This document shows positions 24,082-31,631 of a DNA stretch of 36,196 nt, in pieces. The notes under the pieces were generated by a model. It was not told where the DNA came from, did no database searches, and worked only from the letters and a program-made list of their open reading frames with translations. Positions within the stretch are counted from its first letter, which is position 1. Each line of letters begins with the position of its first letter. Position numbers and translations under genes: made by a program. The DNA comes from Prevotella sp. (lineage in GTDB: Bacteria > Bacteroidota > Bacteroidia > Bacteroidales > Bacteroidaceae), in the NCBI GenBank assembly GCA_017449025.1, contig JAFSKJ010000012.1, positions 1 to 36,196 of the forward strand, written 5' to 3'.

Positions 24082-25482
24082 TCAATCTACCTTTATCTGT
24101 TTACCATTCACAAACAGCCGGTGGCCATTGGCCTTGATGCGTGAGGTATCACCCTTCAGGGATGTAATGAAAGAATCGGCAGTAAGCGTCCATGTGCAGT
24201 CATCGCCTAACGTTACATTCACCGTACCTGTCTCAGTAGAAACGCTACTGCCCTCTGCATTAGTGATGTTGCCGTTGATACAGCCGTTGAAGGTGGAACC
24301 GTCTGCCAGCGTCAGCGTCAGCTCAGAGTCGTTGCCCACGAGGATAGTGCCTTCCAACTGCTGACGACTCACGTTGACTGTAGCCTTATTGCCTGCTCCC
24401 TGCCATCCGTCGGCACATACCGACAACAGCACCTTCGCAGGATCCTCATTCACCAAGTTGACATTGTTCAGCATGATGATAGCATTTGTGTTGGTCACAT
24501 GGAACAGATGTCCCTTTTTGTTTGTCAGCTGTCCGCCGTTCATCGTAAAATGTGAGTTGCCTGCATCGGCATCGCCTGAGAACGACTGGTAAATCATGAT
24601 GGCGTCAAGGAACTGCGCATGCCCGTTGCGTTGCGTATTGCTGACAGTCATCTGACAGTTGTTCAGCGTGATGCTGTTCTTGCCCTCAATGCAGACACCC
24701 TCGGACATGTTCGATGTAAGCGTGGCGTTTGATACTGTCACATCAGCTGTGGAGTAGATAACAGGTGAACCAAGCCCGTTGCTGGTATAACTGCCGCCAT
24801 CTACGGTTACGACACCGCCACCACGATCGGTACGAATCGGAGCCGACGAACGACCGCTGGTGTTGATGGTCAGATTCTTGGCCTTCATCACGCCTCCGCC
24901 AGTGGTCATGATACCGCCAGAGCCACCACCGGTAGTCGTAATCTTAGTGTCTTCTATGATGACGGTGGTGCCATCGCCCTCACCGCCATTATGTCCACCA
25001 TTGCCACCATAAGAGAATACGCCGTTGGCACCATTAGCGTCGCTGGTGATGGTGCCACCCTTGATGGTCGTGGTGCTGCCGCCCTTCACAAGCAGGGCTG
25101 CGTTTACACCATAGAAGCTACAATTGTCGCCACCATTGGAACTACCCGTCTTGTTGATTGTAGGCTGAGAGATGGTCACTGCCTCCTTGGTGGAAACCAA
25201 CAAGGCATTCTCATCGGTCTTTTCGCTCTTGTAAGTCTTGCCAGTCTCAGTTGACTCTGCCTTCAACTCCGTAGCTCCAGCGTAGGTTATATTCGTATTG
25301 CGCGAGCCTGGTCCTCCAGGGCGCCCCATGCCTCCTGGACCACCATGTCTTCCCCCAGGTCTGCCAGGAGGACGTTGTCCCATTGGTGGCCGTTGCCCCT
25401 GAGTATGGTTGTTTTCAACTTGTGCCATCAGAGAGCCTGACAGCACGAAAATGCTGAATAGCATTAAAAATGTCTTTCTCAT
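24082..25482 (-). CDS. Secreted beta-helix surface protein with Pro/Gly-rich N-terminus
   Basis: This 466-residue protein has a signal peptide (MRKTFLMLFSIFVLSGSLMAQ) and then a Pro/Gly/Arg-rich segment (GQRPPMGQRPPGRPGGRHGG) up to about residue 58. The long remainder consists of short Thr/Asn/Gly-rich beta strands in repeated rungs (for example TTTIKGGTI, TVIIEDTKITTT, VVTVDGGSYTS, SITLNNCQMTVSN), the look of a right-handed parallel beta-helix. No catalytic motif or sorting domain is recognised, so carbohydrate or surface adhesion is only a guess. A TACTTTTGC promoter lies upstream. It heads the minus-strand run of partly decayed genes. Confidence 0.75.
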   Translation of the reverse strand: MRKTFLMLFSIFVLSGSLMAQVENNHTQGQRPPMGQRPPGRPGGRHGGPGGMGRPGGPGSRNTNITYAGATELKAESTETGKTYKSEKTDENALLVSTKEAVTISQPTINKTGSSNGGDNCSFYGVNAALLVKGGSTTTIKGGTITSDANGANGVFSYGGNGGHNGGEGDGTTVIIEDTKITTTGGGSGGIMTTGGGVMKAKNLTINTSGRSSAPIRTDRGGGVVTVDGGSYTSNGLGSPVIYSTADVTVSNATLTSNMSEGVCIEGKNSITLNNCQMTVSNTQRNGHAQFLDAIMIYQSFSGDADAGNSHFTMNGGQLTNKKGHLFHVTNTNAIIMLNNVNLVNEDPAKVLLSVCADGWQGAGNKATVNVSRQQLEGTILVGNDSELTLTLADGSTFNGCINGNITNAEGSSVSTETGTVNVTLGDDCTWTLTADSFITSLKGDTSRIKANGHRLFVNGKQIKVD

Positions 25483-25507
25483 TTTCTTTCAATTCAAAAT
25501 TTCAGGT

Positions 25508-25516
25508 GCAAAAGTA
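25508..25516 (-). promoter_or_regulatory. Promoter -7 element for the beta-helix gene
   Basis: TACTTTTGC on the minus strand matches TAnnTTTGC and lies 25 nt before the ATG. A TTTCTG candidate -33 is about 20 nt further upstream. The large palindrome at 25578-25675 lies immediately behind it. Confidence 0.6.
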
Positions 25517-25577
25517 CACTTTCCACCAGAACTACAGAAATATAATCAGCAAATCCCCAGATTATTTCAGCAAAAAG

Positions 25578-25675
25578 GCCTCATCCGTAGAGTGGCACTT
25601 TACGGAGCTAAAGTGCCACTTTTTTGAAATTAAGTGGCACTTTACGGTCGTAAAGTGCCACTCTGTGGATGAGGC
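25578..25675. repeat. Compound palindrome built of AAGTGCCACTT units
   Basis: The outer arms, 25578-25604 and 25649-25675, are 27 nt long and complementary except for two positions that form G-T wobbles. Inside are two more AAGTGCCACTT/AAGTGGCACTT copies that make their own hairpin around TTTTGAAATT. The unit therefore occurs four times in alternating orientation. It sits between divergent genes with no ORF. A degenerate relative lies at 35789-35824. Confidence 0.85.
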
Positions 25676-25850
25676 ATGTTTCACGCCATTTTTGCGAAGT
25701 TTTTTCGTGTCAGAGGTGTCAGTATTTTTTTGCTATCTCGGACGCGCGTGTGGAAGTAGGGAGTGCCATGCGGGGATTTCCCTATGAAACTATAGGATTT
25801 CACCCACTCCATTTTAGAGTTTATCCCTTGTAGAACAGGCAAAAAGTTGC

Positions 25851-25859
25851 GATCTTTGC
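25851..25859 (+). promoter_or_regulatory. Probable promoter -7 element for the small secreted protein
   Basis: GATCTTTGC differs from TAnnTTTGC only at its first base and lies 53 nt before the ATG. TTGT about 18 nt upstream (25828-25831) could be the -33 element. Confidence 0.45.
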
Positions 25860-25912
25860 ACCGTGAACAAGAAAACAAAATGTTTAACCCTTTAAAGATA
25901 GGAGATTAAGAT

Positions 25913-26455
25913 ATGAAGAAGATGTTACTTATGGCAGTGATGATGGTCATGACCATCTCGGCCAACGCAATGAGCTATAACGCAGCAAGGAACGAGGCTC
26001 TTTTCCTGAGCGACAAGATGGCTTACGAGCTGAACCTTACCGCTGCGCAGTATGAGGCAGTCTATGAGATCAACCTCGACTACCTAATGAGCCTGAACGG
26101 TCATGGCGACGTGTTTGGCATTTGGTGGGACCGCCGTAATGCCGACCTCCGCTATGTGCTGGACAGCTGGCAGTATGACAGGTATGTAGCACTGAGCCAC
26201 TTCTATCGCCCCGTGGCATGGAAGGCTGGCGGCTGGACATTCGCAGTGTACGCCCACTACAACAGAGGCCACTTCTATAAGGCTCGCCCAACGGTGTTCG
26301 AGACCTACAAGGGTGGTCACCGCTCTAACTATGGCCGCTCGCATGGCCATAATATGAGTAACCACAATAATGCTCATAGGGCTCTGCATCGCGAAATTGC
26401 TCAAAAGCCCCGCAGCAATAGCAGTGGTTCCGGCCACTTCGGAGGTCGCCGCTAA
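25913..26455 (+). CDS. Small secreted protein of unknown function
   Basis: This 180-residue protein has a signal peptide (MKKMLLMAVMMVMTISANA). The mature part begins with ARNEALFLSDKMAYELNLTAAQYEAVYEINLDY, a helical segment resembling Spy/periplasmic helical proteins in its 'sense Leu-Thr, then Gln-Tyr-Glu' pattern. It is rich in aromatic residues in the middle (FGIWWDRRNADLRYVLDSW) and in Gly/His/Asn/Ser at the C-terminus. I recognise it as a type common in Bacteroidales but cannot name a family. It is monocistronic: its own promoter is upstream and a strong terminator lies 45 nt after the stop. Confidence 0.75.
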   Translation: MKKMLLMAVMMVMTISANAMSYNAARNEALFLSDKMAYELNLTAAQYEAVYEINLDYLMSLNGHGDVFGIWWDRRNADLRYVLDSWQYDRYVALSHFYRPVAWKAGGWTFAVYAHYNRGHFYKARPTVFETYKGGHRSNYGRSHGHNMSNHNNAHRALHREIAQKPRSNSSGSGHFGGRR

Positions 26456-26499
26456 GGTTGTTCCATTAGTGTTCTATATATGCCTCGAAAGAGGACTCC

Positions 26500-26534
26500 A
26501 GGGAATCTCAGGAATGAGGTTCCCTACGTTTTTT
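26500..26534 (+). terminator. Intrinsic terminator
   Basis: AGGGAATCTCA (26500-26510) pairs with TGAGGTTCCCT (26515-26525) as an 11-bp stem with one T-G wobble around a GGAA tetraloop, followed by TTTTTT. It terminates the small secreted protein gene. Confidence 0.88.
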
Positions 26535-26703
26535 GCCGAAAGACTCATGGACTTCGCTGAATGGCAGAAAGGCAGGCTCTTCCACCAAAGGCAACATCAT
26601 ACAAAACGGGGAAAAAGACCATAAGGAAATGAAGATGACGCCCCCAGGCAAGCCGGGCGAAAGGCATGGAAGACATGAGGAAGAGAAAACAGGTTTTCAT
26701 GTG
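26535..26703. other. Short non-coding gap
   Basis: An open frame on the plus strand runs through this gap, but mostly covers the EamA gene antisense and has no recognisable features. I see no RNA gene or repeat here. Confidence 0.5.
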
Positions 26704-27630
26704 TCAGTTCTTTCCTTTATTTATTATGTAGATGCCAAGTGCAGCGAGTCCTCCGGCAAGGGCATATTTCGCATGGAATGTTTCTCCAAGACAGAGACAG
26801 GAGGTGACGGCACCGACGATAGGTATGAGCGAGTTGTATATGGCCACCTTTCCAACAGGATTCAGACTGAGCAATTTGTTGTAGAGTGCAAATCCGATGG
26901 CAGAGATGGCAATGAGCAACAACAGGCACACGATGCCGAGTATATTAACTTGGGGCAGAGTGCCGCCAAAGGCCAGCCCGGGAATGATGAGCAACAGGCC
27001 TCCGACGGTGAGGCTATAGCCCGTCCCGACAAAGACGTCCACCCGTCGGCTCAGTCCACGAGTCATCAGGTTAGCCGTTGCCCCGCAGATGGCGTTCAGG
27101 ATAATCATGCCGTCGCCCAGCCAAGTGAACCGTCCGCTGTCAGTTCCGCCAAGGTTCAGTGCAAGGATTCCGCAGAACCCAACGGCACAGCCAAGAATCT
27201 TCCGTGAGGTCAACTTGTCGCTCTTGAAACAGGCACAGGCCAGAAGCACTACAAGGAAGGTGCTGAGCGAATTGAGGATAGCCGCCCGTGAACCTTCGCT
27301 ATGTGACATACCGACATAGAAGAAGAAATAGTGGAGCGCGGTGTTCATCAGCGCAAAGGCGAGGAAAAACCACCAGTCTTTCCTGATGTCCGTCTTGAAT
27401 GAACGTCCGCTGCCATGGGCTACAGAAAGGACAATCAGACCTGCCGCAGCAAAGCGGATGCCCGCAAAGAGCATCTTGCTACCCGTCATGTCTGCCGTAA
27501 TGCCAAAGGCACTGAAGCCCATCTTGATGAGCGGGAACGCCCATCCCCATGCTATAGCAGCTGTCAGGGCAAACACTACCACCCAGGGGGGACGCTGAAA
27601 AATGCTATCGAAATGGCCTTGGGAATGCAT
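26704..27630 (-). CDS. EamA/DMT-family permease
   Basis: This 308-residue membrane protein has about ten hydrophobic segments in two EamA halves. It begins with PPWVVVFALTAAIAWGWAFPLIKMG and repeats the pattern from about residue 170 (LGDGMIILNAICGATANLMTRG), ending in LAGGLAALGIYIINKGKN. The family includes exporters of amino acids, sugars-related and other metabolites, and the substrate cannot be read from sequence. It begins 43 nt after the GH127 gene upstream on the same strand and may be cotranscribed, but a sugar role would be speculation. Confidence 0.88.
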   Translation of the reverse strand: MHSQGHFDSIFQRPPWVVVFALTAAIAWGWAFPLIKMGFSAFGITADMTGSKMLFAGIRFAAAGLIVLSVAHGSGRSFKTDIRKDWWFFLAFALMNTALHYFFFYVGMSHSEGSRAAILNSLSTFLVVLLACACFKSDKLTSRKILGCAVGFCGILALNLGGTDSGRFTWLGDGMIILNAICGATANLMTRGLSRRVDVFVGTGYSLTVGGLLLIIPGLAFGGTLPQVNILGIVCLLLLIAISAIGFALYNKLLSLNPVGKVAIYNSLIPIVGAVTSCLCLGETFHAKYALAGGLAALGIYIINKGKN

Positions 27631-27673
27631 TGTATGAATACCAGCAGGAATAATTGGAAGTGAATTGCTTAGG

Positions 27674-30133
27674 TCATCTTACACTCCACTCAAACAATCC
27701 TGCTGAGTTGTCGGCGGGCAATACCACCTCTAACTTCACAGCCTTGGTGCTGACTGGGTCGAAGTTAACAGTGCAGGCACTACCTTTGTCAGTAGGATAG
27801 CTGTCGGCACCGCTTACGGGCTGCCATTGGCCTTGGGCATCCTGATAGAGAATCCGCCACGACTGCGGCACACGGCATCCGCCCCATGGACCGTCGTCGA
27901 ACCAATAGACGGTGGCACTCTGTACGGTACTCTGCTGCGGAAACTCGTAGGCGAGCCACTCCGTGGTGCCTTTCTTAGGCCACCAGTGGGTGTAGGGAAC
28001 GGAACGGTCGCTCTCGTCTTTGGGTATCAGGCGGTCGTTGACAGAGGAGATGGCCGGCACCTTCGACCCGCTGCTGACCTTGCTTTCCGAGGCGAGCGTG
28101 GCTGGCTGTGAGGGAGTGGTGGCGTTGAGGTCCTGAGGCAACCATACACGCATCTTCCCACTGCCGCGATGGCACCATGCATAATAGGGAATGAGCGTGA
28201 GCGTCTGGTCCTTGGCTTCGAGCCTGCCCTGCTTGTTGAAGTTAAGTGTCTGGGCATGGGTGACGAGCGTCACGACAGGTGTTCCGGCAATCTGGCCTTT
28301 GCCCGTTACGAACTTCGGATTCTGGTTGACAAGGGCACCCATGATGTCGAAGCTGTTGTCAGGGTGCTCGGCGCAGTAGACCAGCGGGCCGCGCTCTATG
28401 GCCACCATACCTCGGTCGGCCTCCACCTTATTATTAGCACGCACGACGCGAGGCTCCATGTCGAAATGAATCTGTACCTTGTCGCCCTTCTTCCATTTGC
28501 GGGTGATGGTGTAATAGCCGTCAGCCTCCACCGTCCCCTCCAAAAGGAGTGGAGTTCCATTCACCTTGACTGTGTAGTTAGGGCGCTTGTTGTCGGTGTA
28601 GGTGTAAAGGTCGCTGGGCACCACCTTGTTACGTACCCATCCGGGGATGCGTATCTTCATGGCAAACAGGCCTACGGAGTTATTGTCGACGCTGACGGTT
28701 ATGTCGCCGTCCCACGGGTAGCTGGTCTGCTGGCTCAGGCTTACCTTTTTCTTGCCTACCCCCAGCGTGGCGCTACTGGCGACAAAGAGGTTCACGTAGA
28801 CCATAGGTGCCCCCTTGGCCTTATTAGTCTCATTGGCCCTATAAGCATAGACATAGCCCGGCAGCGAGGGTATGAAGCGACAGATGTTGGAGGGGCAGCA
28901 GGCGCATCCGAACCATGCCTGGCGCTGGTGCTGGCCCATCGACTCCAAGGGGTTGGGGTAGAAGAAGCCATTGCCTTCGAGCGAGACGCCGCTGATGAGT
29001 CCGTTATAGAGCGTGCGCTCCAGCACGTCGTAGTATTTCGACTCGCCGTGGAGCAGGAACAGGCGGTAGTTCACATATACGTTGCCGATGGCTGCGCATG
29101 TCTCACAGTAGGCGCTCATGTTGGGAAGCTCATAGTTTTTGCCGAAGGCCTCGCCGTTAGAAGTGGCGCCGATGCCGCCGGTGATGTAGAGTTTCTTGGT
29201 CACGATATTGTCCCAGATGGCATCGATGGCATGGATATAGCTCTCGTCGCCAGTCAGTGCAGCCACGTCGGCCATGCCGGCATACATATATGCGGCGCGT
29301 ACGGCGTGTCCCACAGCCTCGTCCTGCTCAGTGACAGGCTGGTGGCTCTGGCTGTAGGGGTTCTTGATCTGTGTCTTGCCGCGGTAGTCGAGCAGGAACT
29401 TGGCGAAGTCGAGATAGCGCTGCTGTCCGGTGGCAAGGTATAGGCGTGCCATCGCCATCTCGGCTATCTGGTGGCCGGGCACTACGCACATCTGCCCAGG
29501 ATTGGGTCCCACCTCCTTACAGGCCACGTCGGCATAGCGGCAGGCAATGTCGAGGAACTTTCTTTTCCCCGTGGCCTGCCAGTAGGCCACGGCACCCTCG
29601 ACCATGTGGCCGAGGTTATAAAGCTCGTGCGAGAGGTCTTCCTCCTTCACCCATCGGCGGTCGCCAGCCCAGTGGTGCGGGTCGGCGGGGTTCTGTGTGC
29701 GTGCGGTGTAGAGGTAGCCGTCGGCCTCCTGCGCACGGCCGATGATGTCGATAACGGAGTCGCAGTAGGCCTCCAACCTCTTGTCGGGATAGGTCTGCAG
29801 TATGTAGGCAGCGCCTTCGAGCGTCTTGTAGGGGTCGGTATCGTCGAACGAATAGCCCACGCCGTTCACCTTGAACACCTTCGAGGGGTCCTTGAGGTGT
29901 GCGGCAGCGTTCTCGAAGTTCTTGTAGCGGCCCTCGCTCTCGCACTTCGAGAAGGCCAGTGGCACGGTCGTGTTGCGCGAGGCTTCGAGACGTTGTCCCC
30001 AGAACGTGCCGGGCGTCACCTTGACGGCGGTGAAGGGCACGGGGGTGATGGGATAGCCCTTCTGCGCCACTACGTGGGTAGCGATTAGTGACAAGTGAAG
30101 GGTGATGAGTGAAAGGAGAATTGTACGTTTCAT
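27674..30133 (-). CDS. GH127-family beta-L-arabinofuranosidase-like glycoside hydrolase (copy A)
   Basis: This 819-residue secreted enzyme begins with a signal peptide, MKRTILLSLITLHLSLIATH, ending near VVAQ. Its (alpha/alpha)6 catalytic domain carries the GH127 hallmarks: AYCETCAAIG (Glu344, Cys346) and WFGCACCPSN (Cys410, Cys412, Cys413), which in characterised members hold the zinc ion and the cysteine nucleophile. The C-terminus (TEWLAYEFPQQSTV onward) is a beta-sandwich domain. GH127 acts on arabinofuranosides of plant cell walls; other specificities exist in related families. Residues ETNKAK after YAYRAN are absent from copy B and derive from two 9-nt repeat units. The signal peptide is partly built from 7-nt repeats. 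It follows the 460-aa gene by 15 nt. Confidence 0.92.
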   Translation of the reverse strand: MKRTILLSLITLHLSLIATHVVAQKGYPITPVPFTAVKVTPGTFWGQRLEASRNTTVPLAFSKCESEGRYKNFENAAAHLKDPSKVFKVNGVGYSFDDTDPYKTLEGAAYILQTYPDKRLEAYCDSVIDIIGRAQEADGYLYTARTQNPADPHHWAGDRRWVKEEDLSHELYNLGHMVEGAVAYWQATGKRKFLDIACRYADVACKEVGPNPGQMCVVPGHQIAEMAMARLYLATGQQRYLDFAKFLLDYRGKTQIKNPYSQSHQPVTEQDEAVGHAVRAAYMYAGMADVAALTGDESYIHAIDAIWDNIVTKKLYITGGIGATSNGEAFGKNYELPNMSAYCETCAAIGNVYVNYRLFLLHGESKYYDVLERTLYNGLISGVSLEGNGFFYPNPLESMGQHQRQAWFGCACCPSNICRFIPSLPGYVYAYRANETNKAKGAPMVYVNLFVASSATLGVGKKKVSLSQQTSYPWDGDITVSVDNNSVGLFAMKIRIPGWVRNKVVPSDLYTYTDNKRPNYTVKVNGTPLLLEGTVEADGYYTITRKWKKGDKVQIHFDMEPRVVRANNKVEADRGMVAIERGPLVYCAEHPDNSFDIMGALVNQNPKFVTGKGQIAGTPVVTLVTHAQTLNFNKQGRLEAKDQTLTLIPYYAWCHRGSGKMRVWLPQDLNATTPSQPATLASESKVSSGSKVPAISSVNDRLIPKDESDRSVPYTHWWPKKGTTEWLAYEFPQQSTVQSATVYWFDDGPWGGCRVPQSWRILYQDAQGQWQPVSGADSYPTDKGSACTVNFDPVSTKAVKLEVVLPADNSAGLFEWSVR
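28811..28846. repeat. 9-nt repeat expansion inside GH127 copy A
   Basis: The units CCCCTTGGC, CTTATTAGT, CTCATTGGC and CCTATAAGC encode YRANETNKAKGA. The paralogue at 31632-34079 reads YRANGT at the same site, so copy A is longer by exactly six codons, or two 9-nt units. The ancestral codons (near ATTGGCCCTATAAGC) already resemble the unit and may have seeded the expansion. Confidence 0.85.
30087..30114. repeat. 7-nt tandem repeats in the GH127 copy A signal peptide
   Basis: Four units on the plus strand, AGTGACA, AGTGAAG, GGTGATG and AGTGAAA, encode the hydrophobic core LSLITLHLSLI on the minus strand. Because 7 is not a multiple of 3, the encoded residues vary between units but remain hydrophobic. 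Confidence 0.7.
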
Positions 30134-30148
30134 ATTGAAAATGTGTTG

Positions 30149-31531
30149 TTAAAAAATGTCTATCTTTCTGTTCAATTGGAATCTCCACGACTGCAATTCA
30201 GTAATCGTCAGGTGTCCTAAGAATGTGATTTGGCAGGCATCCTTCAGTTCCTCGTAGTTCTTGTAGTAGGGTTCAGAAAAAGAAAGCATCAGTCTCTTGT
30301 CCTTGACAATCCACCACGACTCCTTGTCTTTCAAGCCTAACTGTCCGTTAGACTTGACCAACACCCTGTAGCAGCCGTCCATGTCGTCCAGCAAATAGGT
30401 CTCGACCTTGAACGGCCATACCAAGCGGCGCACGGAGAACTGGCCATTCCATATTGCAATGATGTCGAAGGAGGATAGGGCTATCAGCAAGAACGCCCCA
30501 AATAAAGCCAACATAAAAACGCCAAACAGTATCATCCCAAGATTTCCTTCGTATGCAGCATCTGCAATCATAAACAACGATATGGCCACAAACAAACCAA
30601 AGAGACCGCCCAAGCCCCACAGATTCCACTTGTTGAACACCGACCTCACTTCAGCATTTGACCGTCTGGTAAAATGGCTTTTGTCACGAACAGGTACCAA
30701 AGCCGAAAGCAAGTGGTAGTTGGCGTACACGTAAGACGAGATATTGACCACCCGCTCACCTTGGCTAATGAGGCGAAACACGCTTTCACCCGTCCTCGTC
30801 ACGTCCACTTGGGAATAGTCGAACTCCGTGAACCAATAGAAGCGCTTGACAAATGGGAGAAAAGTCCTTTTCACTTCCATCCCGTCCGACAGAATGGTTA
30901 TCGTCTTCAGCATACTCAGCCAGATGGCGAGTGCGACCAACACGATGGAGCCAGAAACGACAACCACAGGCCACGTGGGAGACTGAACCAAGGCGGGAAG
31001 TGTCATTCCCATTATGCCAAGAGCCACCAGCACAGGCGTCGTGCCGAAGTACTTCCTGCTGAACTCAGACCGTACCCCGGCACTGTTTGGCGGGAGATGG
31101 ACTGCTGCTTCTCTTCCGTCTGATGGGGTCGGCTGCAGAATCTCGCCGTCAGGGTAAACGACCTCATCACTGCCGCTGGCATCGTAGAAGGCAACATCAT
31201 GCTTCAGGGCCAGCTCCTTCACTAACCGTAAAGCACGCTCGGCGTCGGACCAGGCAAAGGCGACATAGATACATTCTCGGTCAATGACATAGTCAGCGTC
31301 AAGGAAATCGCCACTGTCCACCTCTTCCTCTGAAGGCGCAAACTCTCCATTCATAGGACGGATGAGGTCCTTCATCTCCAGGAACCACGATTGCAAACTG
31401 GGGGTCGTGTGCCGGTAGTCATTGTAGTCAATGTCATCCTCCCAGTCCATTTCCTGCTCGAACCACTTCACGAAATCATTGTGGTTTTTGAATCGCTTGT
31501 GCTTGTCGAGCACCATCAAATCATAACTCAT
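30149..31531 (-). CDS. Membrane protein with N-terminal immunity/regulator-like domain
   Basis: This 460-residue protein has two parts. Residues 1-125 (MSYDLMVLDKHKRFKNHNDF, then WFLEMKDLIRPMNGEFA, CIYVAFAWSDAERA and LKHDVAFYDASG) match a small stand-alone cytosolic family I know from diverse bacteria without an established function. The rest has a pair of hydrophobic segments near 165-205, a soluble stretch resembling a PH-like domain (KRTFLPFVKRFYWFTEFDYSQVDV), another pair near 302-355, and a short C-terminal domain. The architecture suggests a membrane-anchored sensor or housekeeping protein. It lies directly upstream of GH127 copy A (15 nt) and is transcribed from a promoter overlapping that of copy B. 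Domain boundaries are by eye. Confidence 0.75.
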   Translation of the reverse strand: MSYDLMVLDKHKRFKNHNDFVKWFEQEMDWEDDIDYNDYRHTTPSLQSWFLEMKDLIRPMNGEFAPSEEEVDSGDFLDADYVIDRECIYVAFAWSDAERALRLVKELALKHDVAFYDASGSDEVVYPDGEILQPTPSDGREAAVHLPPNSAGVRSEFSRKYFGTTPVLVALGIMGMTLPALVQSPTWPVVVVSGSIVLVALAIWLSMLKTITILSDGMEVKRTFLPFVKRFYWFTEFDYSQVDVTRTGESVFRLISQGERVVNISSYVYANYHLLSALVPVRDKSHFTRRSNAEVRSVFNKWNLWGLGGLFGLFVAISLFMIADAAYEGNLGMILFGVFMLALFGAFLLIALSSFDIIAIWNGQFSVRRLVWPFKVETYLLDDMDGCYRVLVKSNGQLGLKDKESWWIVKDKRLMLSFSEPYYKNYEELKDACQITFLGHLTITELQSWRFQLNRKIDIF

Positions 31532-31570
31532 CGCAACGTCGTCTTATTGGTCGTGACAAACAATTTTGCT

Positions 31571-31579
31571 GCAAAGGTA
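31571..31579 (-). promoter_or_regulatory. Promoter -7 element, minus strand (460-aa gene)
   Basis: TACCTTTGC on the minus strand matches the consensus, 39 nt before the ATG at 31531. Its -33 region overlaps the plus-strand -7 element at 31602-31610. Confidence 0.65.
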
Positions 31580-31601
31580 ATGCTTTTCCGTAAAAAAGTG
31601 C

Positions 31602-31610
31602 TATCTTTGC
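31602..31610 (+). promoter_or_regulatory. Promoter -7 element, plus strand (GH127 copy B)
   Basis: TATCTTTGC is a perfect match, 21 nt before the ATG at 31632. Only 22 bp separate it from the opposing -7 element, so the two polymerases would collide or exclude each other. Confidence 0.7.
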
Positions 31611-31631
31611 ACCAGAAATTACTTAGAATCT

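Noticed and set aside
26533-27207. A 224-residue open frame on the plus strand
   Set aside because: It lies mostly antisense to the EamA permease, whose membrane pattern is clear, and its own translation is low-complexity and hydrophilic with no family likeness.
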